Assembly (NCBI GenBank): GCA_001270045.2
Contig: DF970686.1
Span: forward strand, 1-64,000
Source of the DNA: Bacteroidales bacterium 6E
GTDB lineage: Bacteria > Bacteroidota > Bacteroidia > Bacteroidales > Prolixibacteraceae
Direction: 5' to 3'
Length of the DNA stretch: 64,000 bases
The notes beneath the pieces are model-generated. The model searched no databases. It saw only the letters and a program-made list of their open reading frames with translations, and was not told where the DNA came from. Made by a program: the position numbers and the translations under genes. Of the stretch, positions 43,875 to 53,553 are shown piece after piece (position 1 is the first letter of the stretch; each line of letters starts with the position of its first letter).

Positions 43875-45065
43875 TCAGCGACCCAGCCACTCTTCAGGAT
43901 TCAGTTTGGTGCTTTCCTTCCAGATCTGGAACTTCAGGATTGACTTGTTACCATCTTCCGGATCGGTAAACACAGATCCAATGTTTTGTCGAGCCTCAAC
44001 CTTGTCCCCCTTCTTGACAATGATGTCGACCAGGTTGGAATAAACCGACAGATACTGACCATGCCGGATAATGACTGCCATATTGCCTCCCGTAATTCCG
44101 AAGACACGGCTAACCTCGCCATTGAATACCGACCTGACTTTTGATCCGGCAGCCGTGGCAATATTGATCCCATTGTTATTGACTGTGACATTTCGCAGTA
44201 CGGGATGGGGATGAACCCCGAATTTTTCGGTGATGACACCTCTTTCCACGGGCCAGGGGAGGCGGCGCTTATTTTGTTCAAAATTGGTACCTGTCAGTTT
44301 CTGTTCAGGAGTCATTGCAAAGCCCGGCTCATCGCTTTTTCCGGCTTTCCGGGCTTCCTCCTCGATGATTTTCTGTATTTCATTCTCCAGCTGCTGCTCA
44401 ATCCGTCTTGCCTGGGCGAGCTTGTTCCTCAAATCACGTTGCTGGCCCTCCAGTTTTCGTGCCAGTGAATTTTGCTGGTTCTTTTCGCCCTGGAGTTTCC
44501 TGCTTTCATCAAGCTGGGCAGTTAAAACCTCCTGCCGGGTTTTACGGTGATTTTCGAGGTCAATGATTTTCTGTTCCAGGATATTCTGAAGCAAGGATAT
44601 GGTTTCAGCCTGCTTTTGCCGTATCTCTGAGTATTGCTTGATATAAATGAAGCGTCGGTATGCCTGGTTGAAACTTTCTGCCGAAAGCAGGAAAAGGATT
44701 TTATCGTACGCCCCCCTGTTTTTGTAAGCATATCGGATCATTAACGCATACTCCTTCCTCATATCCTCCAAATCTTCCCTGATCATATTGACAACCAAAA
44801 CATTGGTGTTAATGATCTCCTGAAGCAGGGATACCTCGCCCGACATAGTATTGATCAGTTGATTTCTCTGTGCAATCTGGCTGTTGAGAAGACGCAGGCG
44901 GTTAACAGTTTCCTTTTGGCTGGTGCTCACCTGGTTAAGTAACTGGTTCGTGAGCCGAATTTCGTCCTCAGCCTGTTTCTTTTTTTGGCGCAACTCTTCG
45001 AGCGACTGCGAATAACCCGGCAGGCCCATCAGTATTATCGCAAAAAAAATCAACAAACCTCTCAT
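43875..45065 (-). CDS. EnvC-like murein hydrolase activator (coiled coil plus degenerate LytM)
   Basis: A 396-residue exported protein. Signal peptide MRGLLIFFAIILMGLPGYSQS is followed by a long coiled coil (about 20-245) and a LytM/M23 domain (about 275-396). The zinc ligands of active M23 enzymes are lost: the H-x(3)-D pair reads NNNGINIA, and the H-x-H reads LKFQIW. EnvC and NlpD share this loss and act by activating amidases during cell division. It is last in a conserved-looking dut-TPR-DUF4292-EnvC cluster. Confidence 0.88.
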   Translation of the reverse strand: MRGLLIFFAIILMGLPGYSQSLEELRQKKKQAEDEIRLTNQLLNQVSTSQKETVNRLRLLNSQIAQRNQLINTMSGEVSLLQEIINTNVLVVNMIREDLEDMRKEYALMIRYAYKNRGAYDKILFLLSAESFNQAYRRFIYIKQYSEIRQKQAETISLLQNILEQKIIDLENHRKTRQEVLTAQLDESRKLQGEKNQQNSLARKLEGQQRDLRNKLAQARRIEQQLENEIQKIIEEEARKAGKSDEPGFAMTPEQKLTGTNFEQNKRRLPWPVERGVITEKFGVHPHPVLRNVTVNNNGINIATAAGSKVRSVFNGEVSRVFGITGGNMAVIIRHGQYLSVYSNLVDIIVKKGDKVEARQNIGSVFTDPEDGNKSILKFQIWKESTKLNPEEWLGR

Positions 45066-45084
45066 ACAATTTCGATTGGTCGTG

Positions 45085-45963
45085 CTAATTTAAGTAAACC
45101 CTTTGGTATTTATCCGGTAATCTTACCGGTAACAATTCACTATGCTCTGTTGAAAACCCTGACATGGTCATTTCAAGGTGCATTTGTTCCCCTCCGTTAT
45201 TGAGTGTCAGCATTATGGAACCAGGGTAATATTTCTGGTCAACCTTTTGGTAGTCATCGAATTGGAGATTTAGATTCCTCAAATATGTCTTGTCTTCAAG
45301 AACCATCCTTTTCATGACAAAAAGTTTTGGATCGAAGAAAAAAGTATTCACCACAAGCGACTCTTCCTCACTACGACGTAGAATACGTTCAGCCTTCTGC
45401 ACTTTCCCCTTTTCCGAAATTTTCCGGAGTTTTCGCATGGTCTCCGACTGGATCATATACAAGCCGTCGGAAACATATGAATTATAAGATTTCAGCTCAT
45501 CGTCATCCTCGAAAAATGAAAAAATATTTCCCGAAAGGATTGCCTGTACCGCATAAAAGTCGAGATCAAAATTCAGGAGATCGCTGAGTGCCGAATAACC
45601 GTCGGTAATATAAGTCCTCTCCATATAATTCACGAAAAGTATGGTGTCGGGAGTCAGGGAGAGCCGGCCCAGCGGTATATTGAATTTGGAAACAGTCAGC
45701 AGGATCTGCTGGTTCTTGACAGCCTGCATGGTCGCCCTGAAGCTGTTCTTCGACTGTCCGTCATCCAATTGGATGTTGATTCTCTTCACATGGAAGGATG
45801 AATAATCAAAGGCATTTTCTTCAATATTGCGGATCAGGCGTCCCGGACTCATGGGTCTGAGCCTCATTTCCGAGACAGTCTCTGCTGGTTTGCAGGAATA
45901 TATCAGTGCATAAACAAAGAAAGCCAGCAAAATATTCCGACCTGCCTGTGACCAATGCATCAT
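45085..45963 (-). CDS. DUF4292 lipoprotein
   Basis: A 292-residue lipoprotein (Cys24 after LIYS). The mature beta-rich domain follows the DUF4292 pattern: LIRNIEENAFDYSSFHVKRINIQL, then LTVSKFNIPLGRLSLTPDTILFVNYMERTYITDGYSALSDLL and a later FDDYQKVDQKYYPGSIML. It resembles the LolA/LolB-like fold used for lipoprotein handling, which is an inference from the family. Its first four bases overlap the end of the TPR gene (ATGA type), so the two are translationally coupled. Confidence 0.87.
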   Translation of the reverse strand: MMHWSQAGRNILLAFFVYALIYSCKPAETVSEMRLRPMSPGRLIRNIEENAFDYSSFHVKRINIQLDDGQSKNSFRATMQAVKNQQILLTVSKFNIPLGRLSLTPDTILFVNYMERTYITDGYSALSDLLNFDLDFYAVQAILSGNIFSFFEDDDELKSYNSYVSDGLYMIQSETMRKLRKISEKGKVQKAERILRRSEEESLVVNTFFFDPKLFVMKRMVLEDKTYLRNLNLQFDDYQKVDQKYYPGSIMLTLNNGGEQMHLEMTMSGFSTEHSELLPVRLPDKYQRVYLN

Positions 45964-47714
45964 TTCTTTTCCTCGTAAAATTTCCGATCCTGAATTTTCA
46001 TTTCCAGTATTTCGGAGTCTCCACCAAACTCCTTTGCCTTCTTCCAGTTGGCCACTGCCTCCTCGACCCTGTCAAGCATAAAGAGGATGTCGCCATAATG
46101 TTCCAGCAGTGTCGGGTTTTCACTACCACCTTTATTGATGGCAGTCTCCATATAAAATTTAGCCAGTGAGTAATTTCCTTTTTTAAAGAGCACCCAGGCA
46201 TAAGTGTCAAGATACGTTGGGTTGTCGGGATATCGTTCCACCACTTTACCGCTCATGCGTTCAGCCTTTTCGAGTTCACGCCCCTCGATTGACAGGTAAT
46301 AGGCATAATTGTTCATGGCAATGAAATTTTCGGGATCGAGAGCCAAAGCCTTATCAAAGAGCTCATAAGCCTGGGAAATCATTCCCAGCTTATATTGGGC
46401 TTCCCCCTTAATAAAAGTGAGCTGACCCGACATCCGTGGGTTATCTACCACAATTAACATACCCTCATCACTGACGGCAATGGTCTCCTCAAACTTTTCG
46501 AGCGAAATGCACGCAACCGCATGGAAAAAATAGACCTGTGGCTGATTGGGAAAAAGATCGATGGCAGATTTTGTATGGTCGTACAAAGCCTGCCAGTCCT
46601 GCAACTCATTATCAAGATACAGGATCTGTTCCCAGATCATATAATCGTTCACACCCATTTCGGTAACGGTAATCAATTGATCACGAGCTTCCACCCATCG
46701 TTTTTTCTTGATAAGTAATTCGGCATACACTGTATACACGCGGTAATCGTCGGGATGGGTTTCAACCAGCGTCGCCACAAGTTTCTCGGTTTCCTCTTCC
46801 GTTAACCTTGCCTCCTCCATATTCCCGGAGAACATAAGGTAAAGCTGCAGCTTGGTATCCACATCCACCTCATTGCTCCTGAATCCTTTGAGCGTGTGAT
46901 CAAACGAAAGGGCCTTGTCACCCTGCATCCGGTAATAATTGGATAATGAAAAATGGACATAGCCGTTATCAGGGTCCAACTCCAAAATTTTCTGGTAATT
47001 TTTCAGGGCGTTCTCATTGTCACCCTGATCAAGATAGGCATCGGCCAGCAAACCATAATATCTGGGTTCGGCAGGATTGAATTCGATAAGCTTGCGGATT
47101 TCTGCAAAAGCTTCCTTTGTCTTTCCTGCCTCGAGAAACACCTGTTCCTTTGACAAGGCAATCTGCTCATTGATGCCCACTTTCTTTTCCAGGTCATTGA
47201 AAGCCTTGATGGCTTCATCATACTTTTTAGCCGATGAAAGGGTCATCGCTTTCATATAAAGATATTCCTGATTATCAGGCTCATTTTTTGATAACTGGTC
47301 ATACAAAACTGCTGACTGCTCAAACTTGCTGAGCTGCGCATAGATTCGGGCGAGCTGAAGCTTGTACCACTTGTTGGAAGGATTCACATTTACAGCCTTC
47401 TCAAGCAGGAGAGATGCGCTTGTCAGGTCGTTATTGGCCAGGTGAAGGTTAGCCAGCTCAAACATGGCAGCAGAGGAGTTGGGATCAATCTCAAGACATG
47501 ATGAAAGCAAGGAGACTGCTCTCTGCTGGTTTCCGACTACTTTCTGTTTCAATGCCTCCACAAACAGATACTCAAACTCTTTCTGCTTTTCGGACGACAA
47601 CGTATCTTTTCCAGCCATCACATTTTCGTCACGTACAATTTGTTTGGGCCCCCCGCAAGAGGACACCAAAAGGGCTGACAGTATGATTATAAGGGTATAT
47701 AATGTATATCTCAT
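45960..47714 (-). CDS. TPR-repeat lipoprotein
   Basis: 584 residues from the ATG at 47714, giving lipobox VSSC (Cys20). An in-frame ATG at 47780 would put 22 unsuited residues ahead. About 14 tetratricopeptide repeats fill the rest, with consensus A-x-x-x-Y-x-x-x-(L/I)-x-x-(D/N)-P-x-(N/D) (for example YAYYLSIEGRELEKAERM, FEETIAVSDEGMLI). It is probably a periplasmic scaffold for envelope biogenesis. In this cluster it lies between dut and DUF4292, a gene order I recall from other Bacteroidota. Confidence 0.87.
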   Translation of the reverse strand: MRYTLYTLIIILSALLVSSCGGPKQIVRDENVMAGKDTLSSEKQKEFEYLFVEALKQKVVGNQQRAVSLLSSCLEIDPNSSAAMFELANLHLANNDLTSASLLLEKAVNVNPSNKWYKLQLARIYAQLSKFEQSAVLYDQLSKNEPDNQEYLYMKAMTLSSAKKYDEAIKAFNDLEKKVGINEQIALSKEQVFLEAGKTKEAFAEIRKLIEFNPAEPRYYGLLADAYLDQGDNENALKNYQKILELDPDNGYVHFSLSNYYRMQGDKALSFDHTLKGFRSNEVDVDTKLQLYLMFSGNMEEARLTEEETEKLVATLVETHPDDYRVYTVYAELLIKKKRWVEARDQLITVTEMGVNDYMIWEQILYLDNELQDWQALYDHTKSAIDLFPNQPQVYFFHAVACISLEKFEETIAVSDEGMLIVVDNPRMSGQLTFIKGEAQYKLGMISQAYELFDKALALDPENFIAMNNYAYYLSIEGRELEKAERMSGKVVERYPDNPTYLDTYAWVLFKKGNYSLAKFYMETAINKGGSENPTLLEHYGDILFMLDRVEEAVANWKKAKEFGGDSEILEMKIQDRKFYEEKK

Positions 47715-47718
47715 CGAA

Positions 47719-48153
47719 TCAGTTTTTTCCGGTATGTCCAAAACCACCCTCACCGCGGTTTGTATTCTCCAATTCATCACTTAACTCCCAGGTAACCTTT
47801 TCATGGCGGGCGATCACCATCTGACAGATTCGCTCACCGCTTTTTACAATGAAGTCCTCAGAAGAAAGATTAACAAGTATCACCCGCACCTCTCCCCTAT
47901 AATCCGCATCAATGGTTCCGGGAGAATTCAAGACCGTAATGCCGCTTTTGATGGCCAGTCCGCTTCGTGGCCTGATCTGCGCCTCATACCCTTCCGGGAT
48001 TTCAAGGTAGAGCCCTGTAGGAATCAGTTTTCTTTCCAAAGGTTTCAGTACCAGATCCTGTTCCAGGTATGCCCTGACATCCATTCCGGCTGAATGTTCG
48101 GTGCTGTATGACGGTAATTCATTGTTTGACCGGTTGATGATCCTGATCTTCAT
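47719..48153 (-). CDS. dut: dUTP diphosphatase (dUTPase)
   Basis: 144 residues from the ATG at 48153 (MKIRIINRS). The longer frame to 48315 adds a non-conserved leader. All five trimeric dUTPase motifs are visible: [43 protein letters not shown] and [10 protein letters not shown]. It hydrolyses dUTP to dUMP and PPi, supplying thymidylate synthesis and keeping uracil out of DNA. It is the first gene of the minus-strand cluster and lies 4 bp ahead of the TPR gene. Confidence 0.96.
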   Translation of the reverse strand: MKIRIINRSNNELPSYSTEHSAGMDVRAYLEQDLVLKPLERKLIPTGLYLEIPEGYEAQIRPRSGLAIKSGITVLNSPGTIDADYRGEVRVILVNLSSEDFIVKSGERICQMVIARHEKVTWELSDELENTNRGEGGFGHTGKN

Positions 48154-48389
48154 TCGAATACTTATTTCGTGTATAAAAGTTGAACCCCGGGTGCGTGACC
48201 GGCAATTCGAGTTACCTTGCCTATAACAATCCGCCGGGAAAATTGATTTCCGGGTGACAACAAAATTCGTGCAAACGGCAGTTGTGATAAGAGGCCCAAA
48301 GATACTGAAAAGCAAAAAAAACCCGTCCTGATTAACAAATATTATAAAATCAGTGAATTAATAATCCGACCAGATGATATGTTCATGGT

Positions 48390-49415
48390 CTATTGCGATG
48401 GGAAATCCCTGTTCGATAATCCCTTTTCTCCCATAAAATGACGAATGAAAAAGTTGTTGTCTTCACGTGGATGAAGCAATGGCCTTATAATCTCACCCTG
48501 ATCCCTCAGGTCAGTAAACAAAGCCGGAACCAGGCTACCCGAAACATTCATATAAGGTTTATAATCCAGATCTTTTGACCCATTGAAACGTTCAATGATC
48601 CAGCGATAAATGAAATTGGTTTCGTATATACTGAAAGCGACATAGTCTTCATTGGCAGCGCCCTCACCTTCAAACCACCGATCATACTTTCGAATATCCT
48701 TAAGATTCACTTTCCTGCCATCATTCAGGGATCCTCCGATTAATTCCATGGGAATCTTTACATTTACTGCCCATTCATCCAAAATCAGATCCTTTCGGCC
48801 TATGATCTCTAACATCGACAGAGCCAGGGCGGTACAGCCAGCACCTTCATAATGGTGTAATGGCCAGAAGGCCCCTCCATAACTGCCTGAAGGAATGAAA
48901 CCATGGTCATCCTCACCTGAAAAATAATCGAGGAAATCTAAGATCCGATCGAAGGCCTGATCTCCTATGCGATATACCAGGGAGGCAATTTTCCCCTTCC
49001 TGGCATAATCACGAATGGTTTCGGCCACATCCTCCCGGTCTTCAAGTTCACCGGCAACATCCGCACCCAATATTCCCAAACCGATTTTATCCTTTAAAAC
49101 CAGTTTACGAAGCTCGCTGCCTGAAGAATTGATAATACCGGTATAATAAGGTTTTTCAAGACGTGGGGAAGTCAGACCAACAAACATATGACCCAATACA
49201 TATTTATTGGCAGAGAATGGCTTGAAAGCATAACCCTTGACATATGAATCAAGCAAAGTTGATGGAGAGGTCCAGTCGAACTCAACAACTGACGGGATCA
49301 CATATAAGGTGACCTCATTAAATTCATATGGATTTTGAAGTCTCTCCTGAGCCGAAATACCTGTTGTGACATACAAAAGGAGAAATCCCCAAAGTACGGA
49401 CTGAATGCTTTTCAT
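48390..49415 (-). CDS. Exported protein of unknown function
   Basis: 341 residues from the ATG at 49415, giving the signal peptide MKSIQSVLWGFLLLYVTTGISAQ. An upstream ATG at 49472 is not supported. The mature part has EFNEVTLYVIPSVVEFDWTSPSTLL, a region of charged helices (ETIRDYARKGKIASLVYRIG), then GSYGGAFWPLHHYEGAGCTALALSMLEIIGRKDLILDEW. The G-x-G-C-T-A-L-A stretch and an upstream His pair resemble the nucleophile region of cysteine or papain-like peptidases, but this is a weak resemblance. No family is recognised. It stands alone. Confidence 0.6.
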   Translation of the reverse strand: MKSIQSVLWGFLLLYVTTGISAQERLQNPYEFNEVTLYVIPSVVEFDWTSPSTLLDSYVKGYAFKPFSANKYVLGHMFVGLTSPRLEKPYYTGIINSSGSELRKLVLKDKIGLGILGADVAGELEDREDVAETIRDYARKGKIASLVYRIGDQAFDRILDFLDYFSGEDDHGFIPSGSYGGAFWPLHHYEGAGCTALALSMLEIIGRKDLILDEWAVNVKIPMELIGGSLNDGRKVNLKDIRKYDRWFEGEGAANEDYVAFSIYETNFIYRWIIERFNGSKDLDYKPYMNVSGSLVPALFTDLRDQGEIIRPLLHPREDNNFFIRHFMGEKGLSNRDFPSQ

Positions 49416-49574
49416 TGTGTTTTGGAAATATACCATTACAAGCAATATAGCCAAAAAACATGGTATCTCCAAACGCCAAAAACCGCGTCACATCGGTATC
49501 CTGGAGAGCTTTACAGAAAAATGACTGGAGATCACCTAATTACAACCTCAGAATCGACAGATACTTAATTCGCA

Positions 49575-50045
49575 TCAATTCTTCTCTCCGTTTGTCAAAG
49601 GAAGCACCACATAACTGTAAATGAAGCAACCCGCACAAAAACCGATGACCAGTTCGAGTGTAGCGAACAATGTCAGGATTCCGCCTATTACGTAAGCTGC
49701 AATCATGGAGCCCGATGCCACCAGGACAACCAGAAGGAAACTCATAAGGAAACCCAGACGTGCCGCAAAAATTTTCGGTGCCTTATCAATGGGCTTGCGA
49801 TCCAGTCCAAGCATCTCGATAACGTTTTGGCTGACAAAACTGACAGGTGAGGTTTTCAGGGAGGTAAATGCCCTGATGAAGAAATCGGTTGCCATCAGCA
49901 ACAAGATCAACTCCGATTGGAAATAAAGGCCGGTCACAGCCAGAATGATAATGAACAGGGCAGTACACCTGACAATCCTTTCATTCACCCTTTCATTGGA
50001 AACAGGGCATATTAATTCTTTGGGATTCATAATTTTCTTGCTCAA
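49575..50045 (-). CDS. DUF4395 membrane protein
   Basis: A 156-residue inner-membrane protein of the DUF4395 type. It opens ICPVSNERVNERIVR, a conserved N-terminal block with one cysteine. Four hydrophobic segments follow (FIIILAVTGLYFQSELILLL, IFAARLGFLMSFLLVVLVASG, IAAYVIGGILTLFATLELVI and GFCAGCFIYSYVVLPL). The C-A-G-C pair near the end may be a redox or metal site. The family is often linked to sulfur or redox metabolism, but no such genes are adjacent here. A candidate -7 element (TATATTTG on the minus strand, 50060-50067) precedes it. Confidence 0.85.
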   Translation of the reverse strand: MSKKIMNPKELICPVSNERVNERIVRCTALFIIILAVTGLYFQSELILLLMATDFFIRAFTSLKTSPVSFVSQNVIEMLGLDRKPIDKAPKIFAARLGFLMSFLLVVLVASGSMIAAYVIGGILTLFATLELVIGFCAGCFIYSYVVLPLTNGEKN

Positions 50046-50352
50046 GGTTGTTATTCACACAAATATAGGAATACAAGACATTTAAACCCTTTTTGTTTGT
50101 GTGATTACGCATAAAACAGCAAGAATTAATATTTGGTTCACTAAAATACGATTTCTGTCTGCCGACAACAATTCATTATTTATTTTTCTATCTTGCATAC
50201 ATTATTCAAGATGAAACATCCCGTTGCATATCACCACAATCTTTACCACGACTTTGGTAAAGGATTGTTTGAATGCTGGATCCTTTAGATCCCGTAATTC
50301 CACTTTTCTTCTGCTCCAATTCCATCTATTTTTCATTTCCAGATGAATATCT
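50046..50352. other. 307-bp divergent intergenic region with a leader hairpin before the glycyl radical operon
   Basis: CTTTACCA/TGGTAAAG arms (50241-50248 and 50255-50262) with a 6-nt loop extend across a one-base bulge to CAAT/ATTG, giving about 12 bp. GGATC/GATCC follows around 50277-50291. These sit within about 110 nt of the activase ATG and would be in its leader. No exact TAnnTTTG was found for the plus strand. Confidence 0.45.
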
Positions 50353-51150
50353 ATGTCCGGGATTATTTTCAATATCAAGAAATTTGCGATACATGACGGT
50401 CCGGGAATCCGCACGACGCTGTTCCTGAAAGGATGCCCTCTCCGCTGCAGATGGTGTCACAATCCTGAGAGCTGGACCCCCGGTCCGGTCACTGTCAATA
50501 AGCAAATCAAGCTTGACGGACATATCCACCAAGACACCGAAACCATAGGGGTATCAATCACGGTAGATGAGATCATGAAGGAACTGGAAAAGGAACGGAT
50601 CATCATGGAAGAGAGCGGAGGGGGTGTTACGCTTTCGGGAGGTGAACCTTTATTGCAAGCTGACTTTTCAAATAAGATCCTCCGAAAATGCAAGGAATAC
50701 GGATTTCATACAGCGGTTGACACTTCAGGACATGCCGGGCAGTCCTGTTTTGAAGAGATTTTACCCTTTTCCAACCTCTTCCTGTTTGATCTGAAAATCA
50801 TGGATCCTGAAGAACACAAAAGATTTACAGGATGCGATAACGAACTTATACTTCGGAATTTTAAGTGGCTTATGCGGCAAGATTGTGAAATCATCGTAAG
50901 AACTCCTTTGGTCAAGGGAGTTACAGATACCCCCAAAAACATGGAACAGATGCTTTCCTTCCTTTCGCCTTACCGGGAACAGTTGAAACAGATCGATTTC
51001 CTGTCCTGCCACAAATTGGGAAGAAGCAAATATGAAAAACTGGGGATCAAGTATTCGTATACAGACATGGATCCCACCCCAGATCCATCGAATGTGAAAG
51101 ACATAGCATCCATGTTCCGGAAAGAAGGATTTACCGTTACCTTGAGTTAA
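50353..51150 (+). CDS. Glycyl-radical-enzyme activase (radical SAM), cysteine-poor insert
   Basis: A 265-residue activating enzyme that would generate the glycyl radical on the adjacent enzyme using S-adenosylmethionine. It opens IFNIKKFAIHDGPGIRTTLFLKGCPLRC, the hallmark of the pyruvate formate-lyase activase family. The radical SAM motif is C28-x3-C32-x2-C35 (with WCHNPES), and GGVTLSGGEPLLQ and VDTSGHA follow. Most activases outside the PFL type carry a ferredoxin-like insert with extra cysteines after NPES. Here the 33-residue stretch before TVDEIMKEL has none. It ends 39 bp before the glycyl radical enzyme. Confidence 0.93.
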   Translation: MSGIIFNIKKFAIHDGPGIRTTLFLKGCPLRCRWCHNPESWTPGPVTVNKQIKLDGHIHQDTETIGVSITVDEIMKELEKERIIMEESGGGVTLSGGEPLLQADFSNKILRKCKEYGFHTAVDTSGHAGQSCFEEILPFSNLFLFDLKIMDPEEHKRFTGCDNELILRNFKWLMRQDCEIIVRTPLVKGVTDTPKNMEQMLSFLSPYREQLKQIDFLSCHKLGRSKYEKLGIKYSYTDMDPTPDPSNVKDIASMFRKEGFTVTLS

Positions 51151-51189
51151 ACCAGTAAAGATTATCAACAAAAAACAACCCATATCACC

Positions 51190-53553
51190 ATGACACCAAG
51201 AATCAGCCGATTAAGGCACGAAAGCATGGAGGCCATCCACAGGATCTCGGCCGAAAGAGCCCTGCTCGTCACCGAATTCTATAAAAACCATCTTGCCTTC
51301 GGGGATTCCATCCCAGTACAGAGAGCGAAGGCATTCAGGCATATCATGCAGCAAAAGACAATCTACATCCACCCCGATGAGCTGATAGTCGGAGAGCGTG
51401 GGCCAGCTCCCAAGGCTACCCCAACCTATCCTGAAATCACGGTACATTCACTTCAGGATCTCGACATTCTGGATTCACGCAAAAAGGTTTGGTTCAGGGT
51501 TAATGACGAGACCCGAAATGCCTATCGTGACATTATCATCCCCTTCTGGAAGGGCAGGTCGAACCGCGACCGAATCATGAATGCCATGTCAGCCGACTGG
51601 AAAGACGCTTACGAATCAGGGATCTTCACCGAGTTTATGGAACAAAGGGCCCCGGGTCATACGGTTGCCGGAAACAAGATATACAGGAAGGGAATGTTCA
51701 ACATCATCGAGGATATTGATCAGGCTGAACAACAACTCGACTTACTGAATGACCCAGACGCCTTCAACCGTTACGAAGAGTTAAAGGCAATGCGTATAGC
51801 GGCAGAAACCCTGATACTCTTTGCCAATCGCCATGCCGAAATACTTACGCAAATGTCAGTTGAAGAAAAAGATCCACACAGGAGATCAGAACTTGAAATG
51901 ATGGCTGCAATTTGTCGGAAAGTCCCTGCACATGCACCCTCTTCATTTCATGAAGCATTGCAGTATTATTGGTTTGTACACCTTGGGGTAGTTACGGAAC
52001 TGAACCCATGGGATAGCTTTAATCCAGGACGTCTTGACCAACATCTCTATCCTTTTTATAAAGAGGAATTGGAAGCGGGTACCCTGACCCGGGAAGAAGC
52101 CACTGAGTTACTGCAGGCCTTCTGGATCAAATTCAATAACCATCCGGCACCGCCCAAGGTTGGCGTTACCGCACTTGAAAGCAACACATATACCGATTTT
52201 GCGCTGATCAACCTGGGAGGGGTTCGTGAAGATGGCTCTGATGCAGTTAATGAACTAAGTTATGTCATACTCGACGTGATCGAAGAAATGCGTTTGCTTC
52301 AACCTTCGTCAATGGTCCAACTGAGCCGCAAGAATCCCGACCGGTTTATCGACCGTGCCGTAAAAATTACCAAAACCGGATTTGGACAACCATCCATATT
52401 CAATACCGACGCCATTGTCCAGGAACTGATCAACCAGGGAAAAGACATCATGGATGCCCGAAACGGCGGAGCCAGCGGATGTGTCGAAACCGGGGCATTC
52501 GGGGTTGAGAGTTACATCCTTACCGGCTATTTCAATCTGCCTAAAATCCTTGAAATCACCCTGCATAACGGGTGGGATCCAAGAACCGGTAAAAAAATCG
52601 GACCCGAAACAGGAGATCCTGCATCATTCAAAAATTATGGAGACCTTTTGGATGCCTACCGAAAACAAGTTGAACATTTTGTCCAGATAAAAATCAGGGG
52701 GAGCAACATTATTGAAAGCATCTTCATGCAACACGTCCCCACCCCATTCCTCTCGCTGATCATCGACGATTGCGTATCGAAGGGGAAAGACTACATGGCT
52801 GGAGGAGCCAGGTACAACACAAACTATATACAGGGGGTAGGCATGGGAACGGTCACCGATAGCCTGACAGCCCTCAAGTTGCTTACATTTGAAGAAAAAA
52901 CCATTTCCATCAACGAATTTCTCAAAGCCATCCATCAAAATTATGATGGTTTTGAAAATCTCCGATTCCGCCTGATCTATAAGACTCCCAAATATGGAAA
53001 TGATGACGACCGGGCTGATGACCAGCTCCGTAATCTTTTTACGATATATCATGATGCGGTTACAGGCAGGAAATCGCCCCGTGGGGCGACCTATCGGATT
53101 AACCTTTTGCCAACCACCTGCCACGTATATTTCGGCAGTGTCATGATCGCCAGTCCGGATGGAAGGAAAGCAGGTTTGCCTGTATCTGAAGGCATATCTC
53201 CGGTACAGGGTGCCGATACCCACGGACCATCGGCAGTCATCCGGTCGGCTGCAAAAATTGATCACCTCAGGACAGGTGGCACCTTACTCAACCAGAAATT
53301 TTCACCCTCTTTTTTCAAGGATGAAGAATCTATACGTAAAGTGTCCTCGCTGGTCAGGAGCTACTTTAAAATGGATGGTCACCATATCCAGTTCAACGTG
53401 GTGAATGCAGCAACACTGCGTGACGCACAAAAAAATCCTGAAAAACACAGGGACCTGATTGTCAGGGTCGCTGGATATAGTGACTATTTCAATGACCTCG
53501 GGGAGGACCTTCAGGAGGAAATTATCCGCAGGACCGAACACGAAAGTATGTAA
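51190..53553 (+). CDS. hypD: Glycyl radical enzyme, HypD-like (trans-4-hydroxy-L-proline dehydratase)
   Basis: A 787-residue glycyl radical enzyme. The radical glycine is G762 in RVAGYSDYF, and the catalytic pair is C431 and E433 in GASGCVETGAFG. As I recall the Clostridioides difficile HypD structure, key residues are F152, H160, D278, S334, F340, C434, E436, Y450, L643, T645 and G765. Here the same residue types occur, each three positions lower: F149, H157, D275, S331, F337, C431, E433, Y447, L640, T642 and G762. A constant offset across the protein argues strongly for the same dehydration, trans-4-hydroxy-L-proline to pyrroline-5-carboxylate. That product is normally reduced to proline by ProC. 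No proC lies in the window. Oxygen would cleave the radical, so the enzyme works only anaerobically. Confidence 0.9.
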   Translation: MTPRISRLRHESMEAIHRISAERALLVTEFYKNHLAFGDSIPVQRAKAFRHIMQQKTIYIHPDELIVGERGPAPKATPTYPEITVHSLQDLDILDSRKKVWFRVNDETRNAYRDIIIPFWKGRSNRDRIMNAMSADWKDAYESGIFTEFMEQRAPGHTVAGNKIYRKGMFNIIEDIDQAEQQLDLLNDPDAFNRYEELKAMRIAAETLILFANRHAEILTQMSVEEKDPHRRSELEMMAAICRKVPAHAPSSFHEALQYYWFVHLGVVTELNPWDSFNPGRLDQHLYPFYKEELEAGTLTREEATELLQAFWIKFNNHPAPPKVGVTALESNTYTDFALINLGGVREDGSDAVNELSYVILDVIEEMRLLQPSSMVQLSRKNPDRFIDRAVKITKTGFGQPSIFNTDAIVQELINQGKDIMDARNGGASGCVETGAFGVESYILTGYFNLPKILEITLHNGWDPRTGKKIGPETGDPASFKNYGDLLDAYRKQVEHFVQIKIRGSNIIESIFMQHVPTPFLSLIIDDCVSKGKDYMAGGARYNTNYIQGVGMGTVTDSLTALKLLTFEEKTISINEFLKAIHQNYDGFENLRFRLIYKTPKYGNDDDRADDQLRNLFTIYHDAVTGRKSPRGATYRINLLPTTCHVYFGSVMIASPDGRKAGLPVSEGISPVQGADTHGPSAVIRSAAKIDHLRTGGTLLNQKFSPSFFKDEESIRKVSSLVRSYFKMDGHHIQFNVVNAATLRDAQKNPEKHRDLIVRVAGYSDYFNDLGEDLQEEIIRRTEHESM

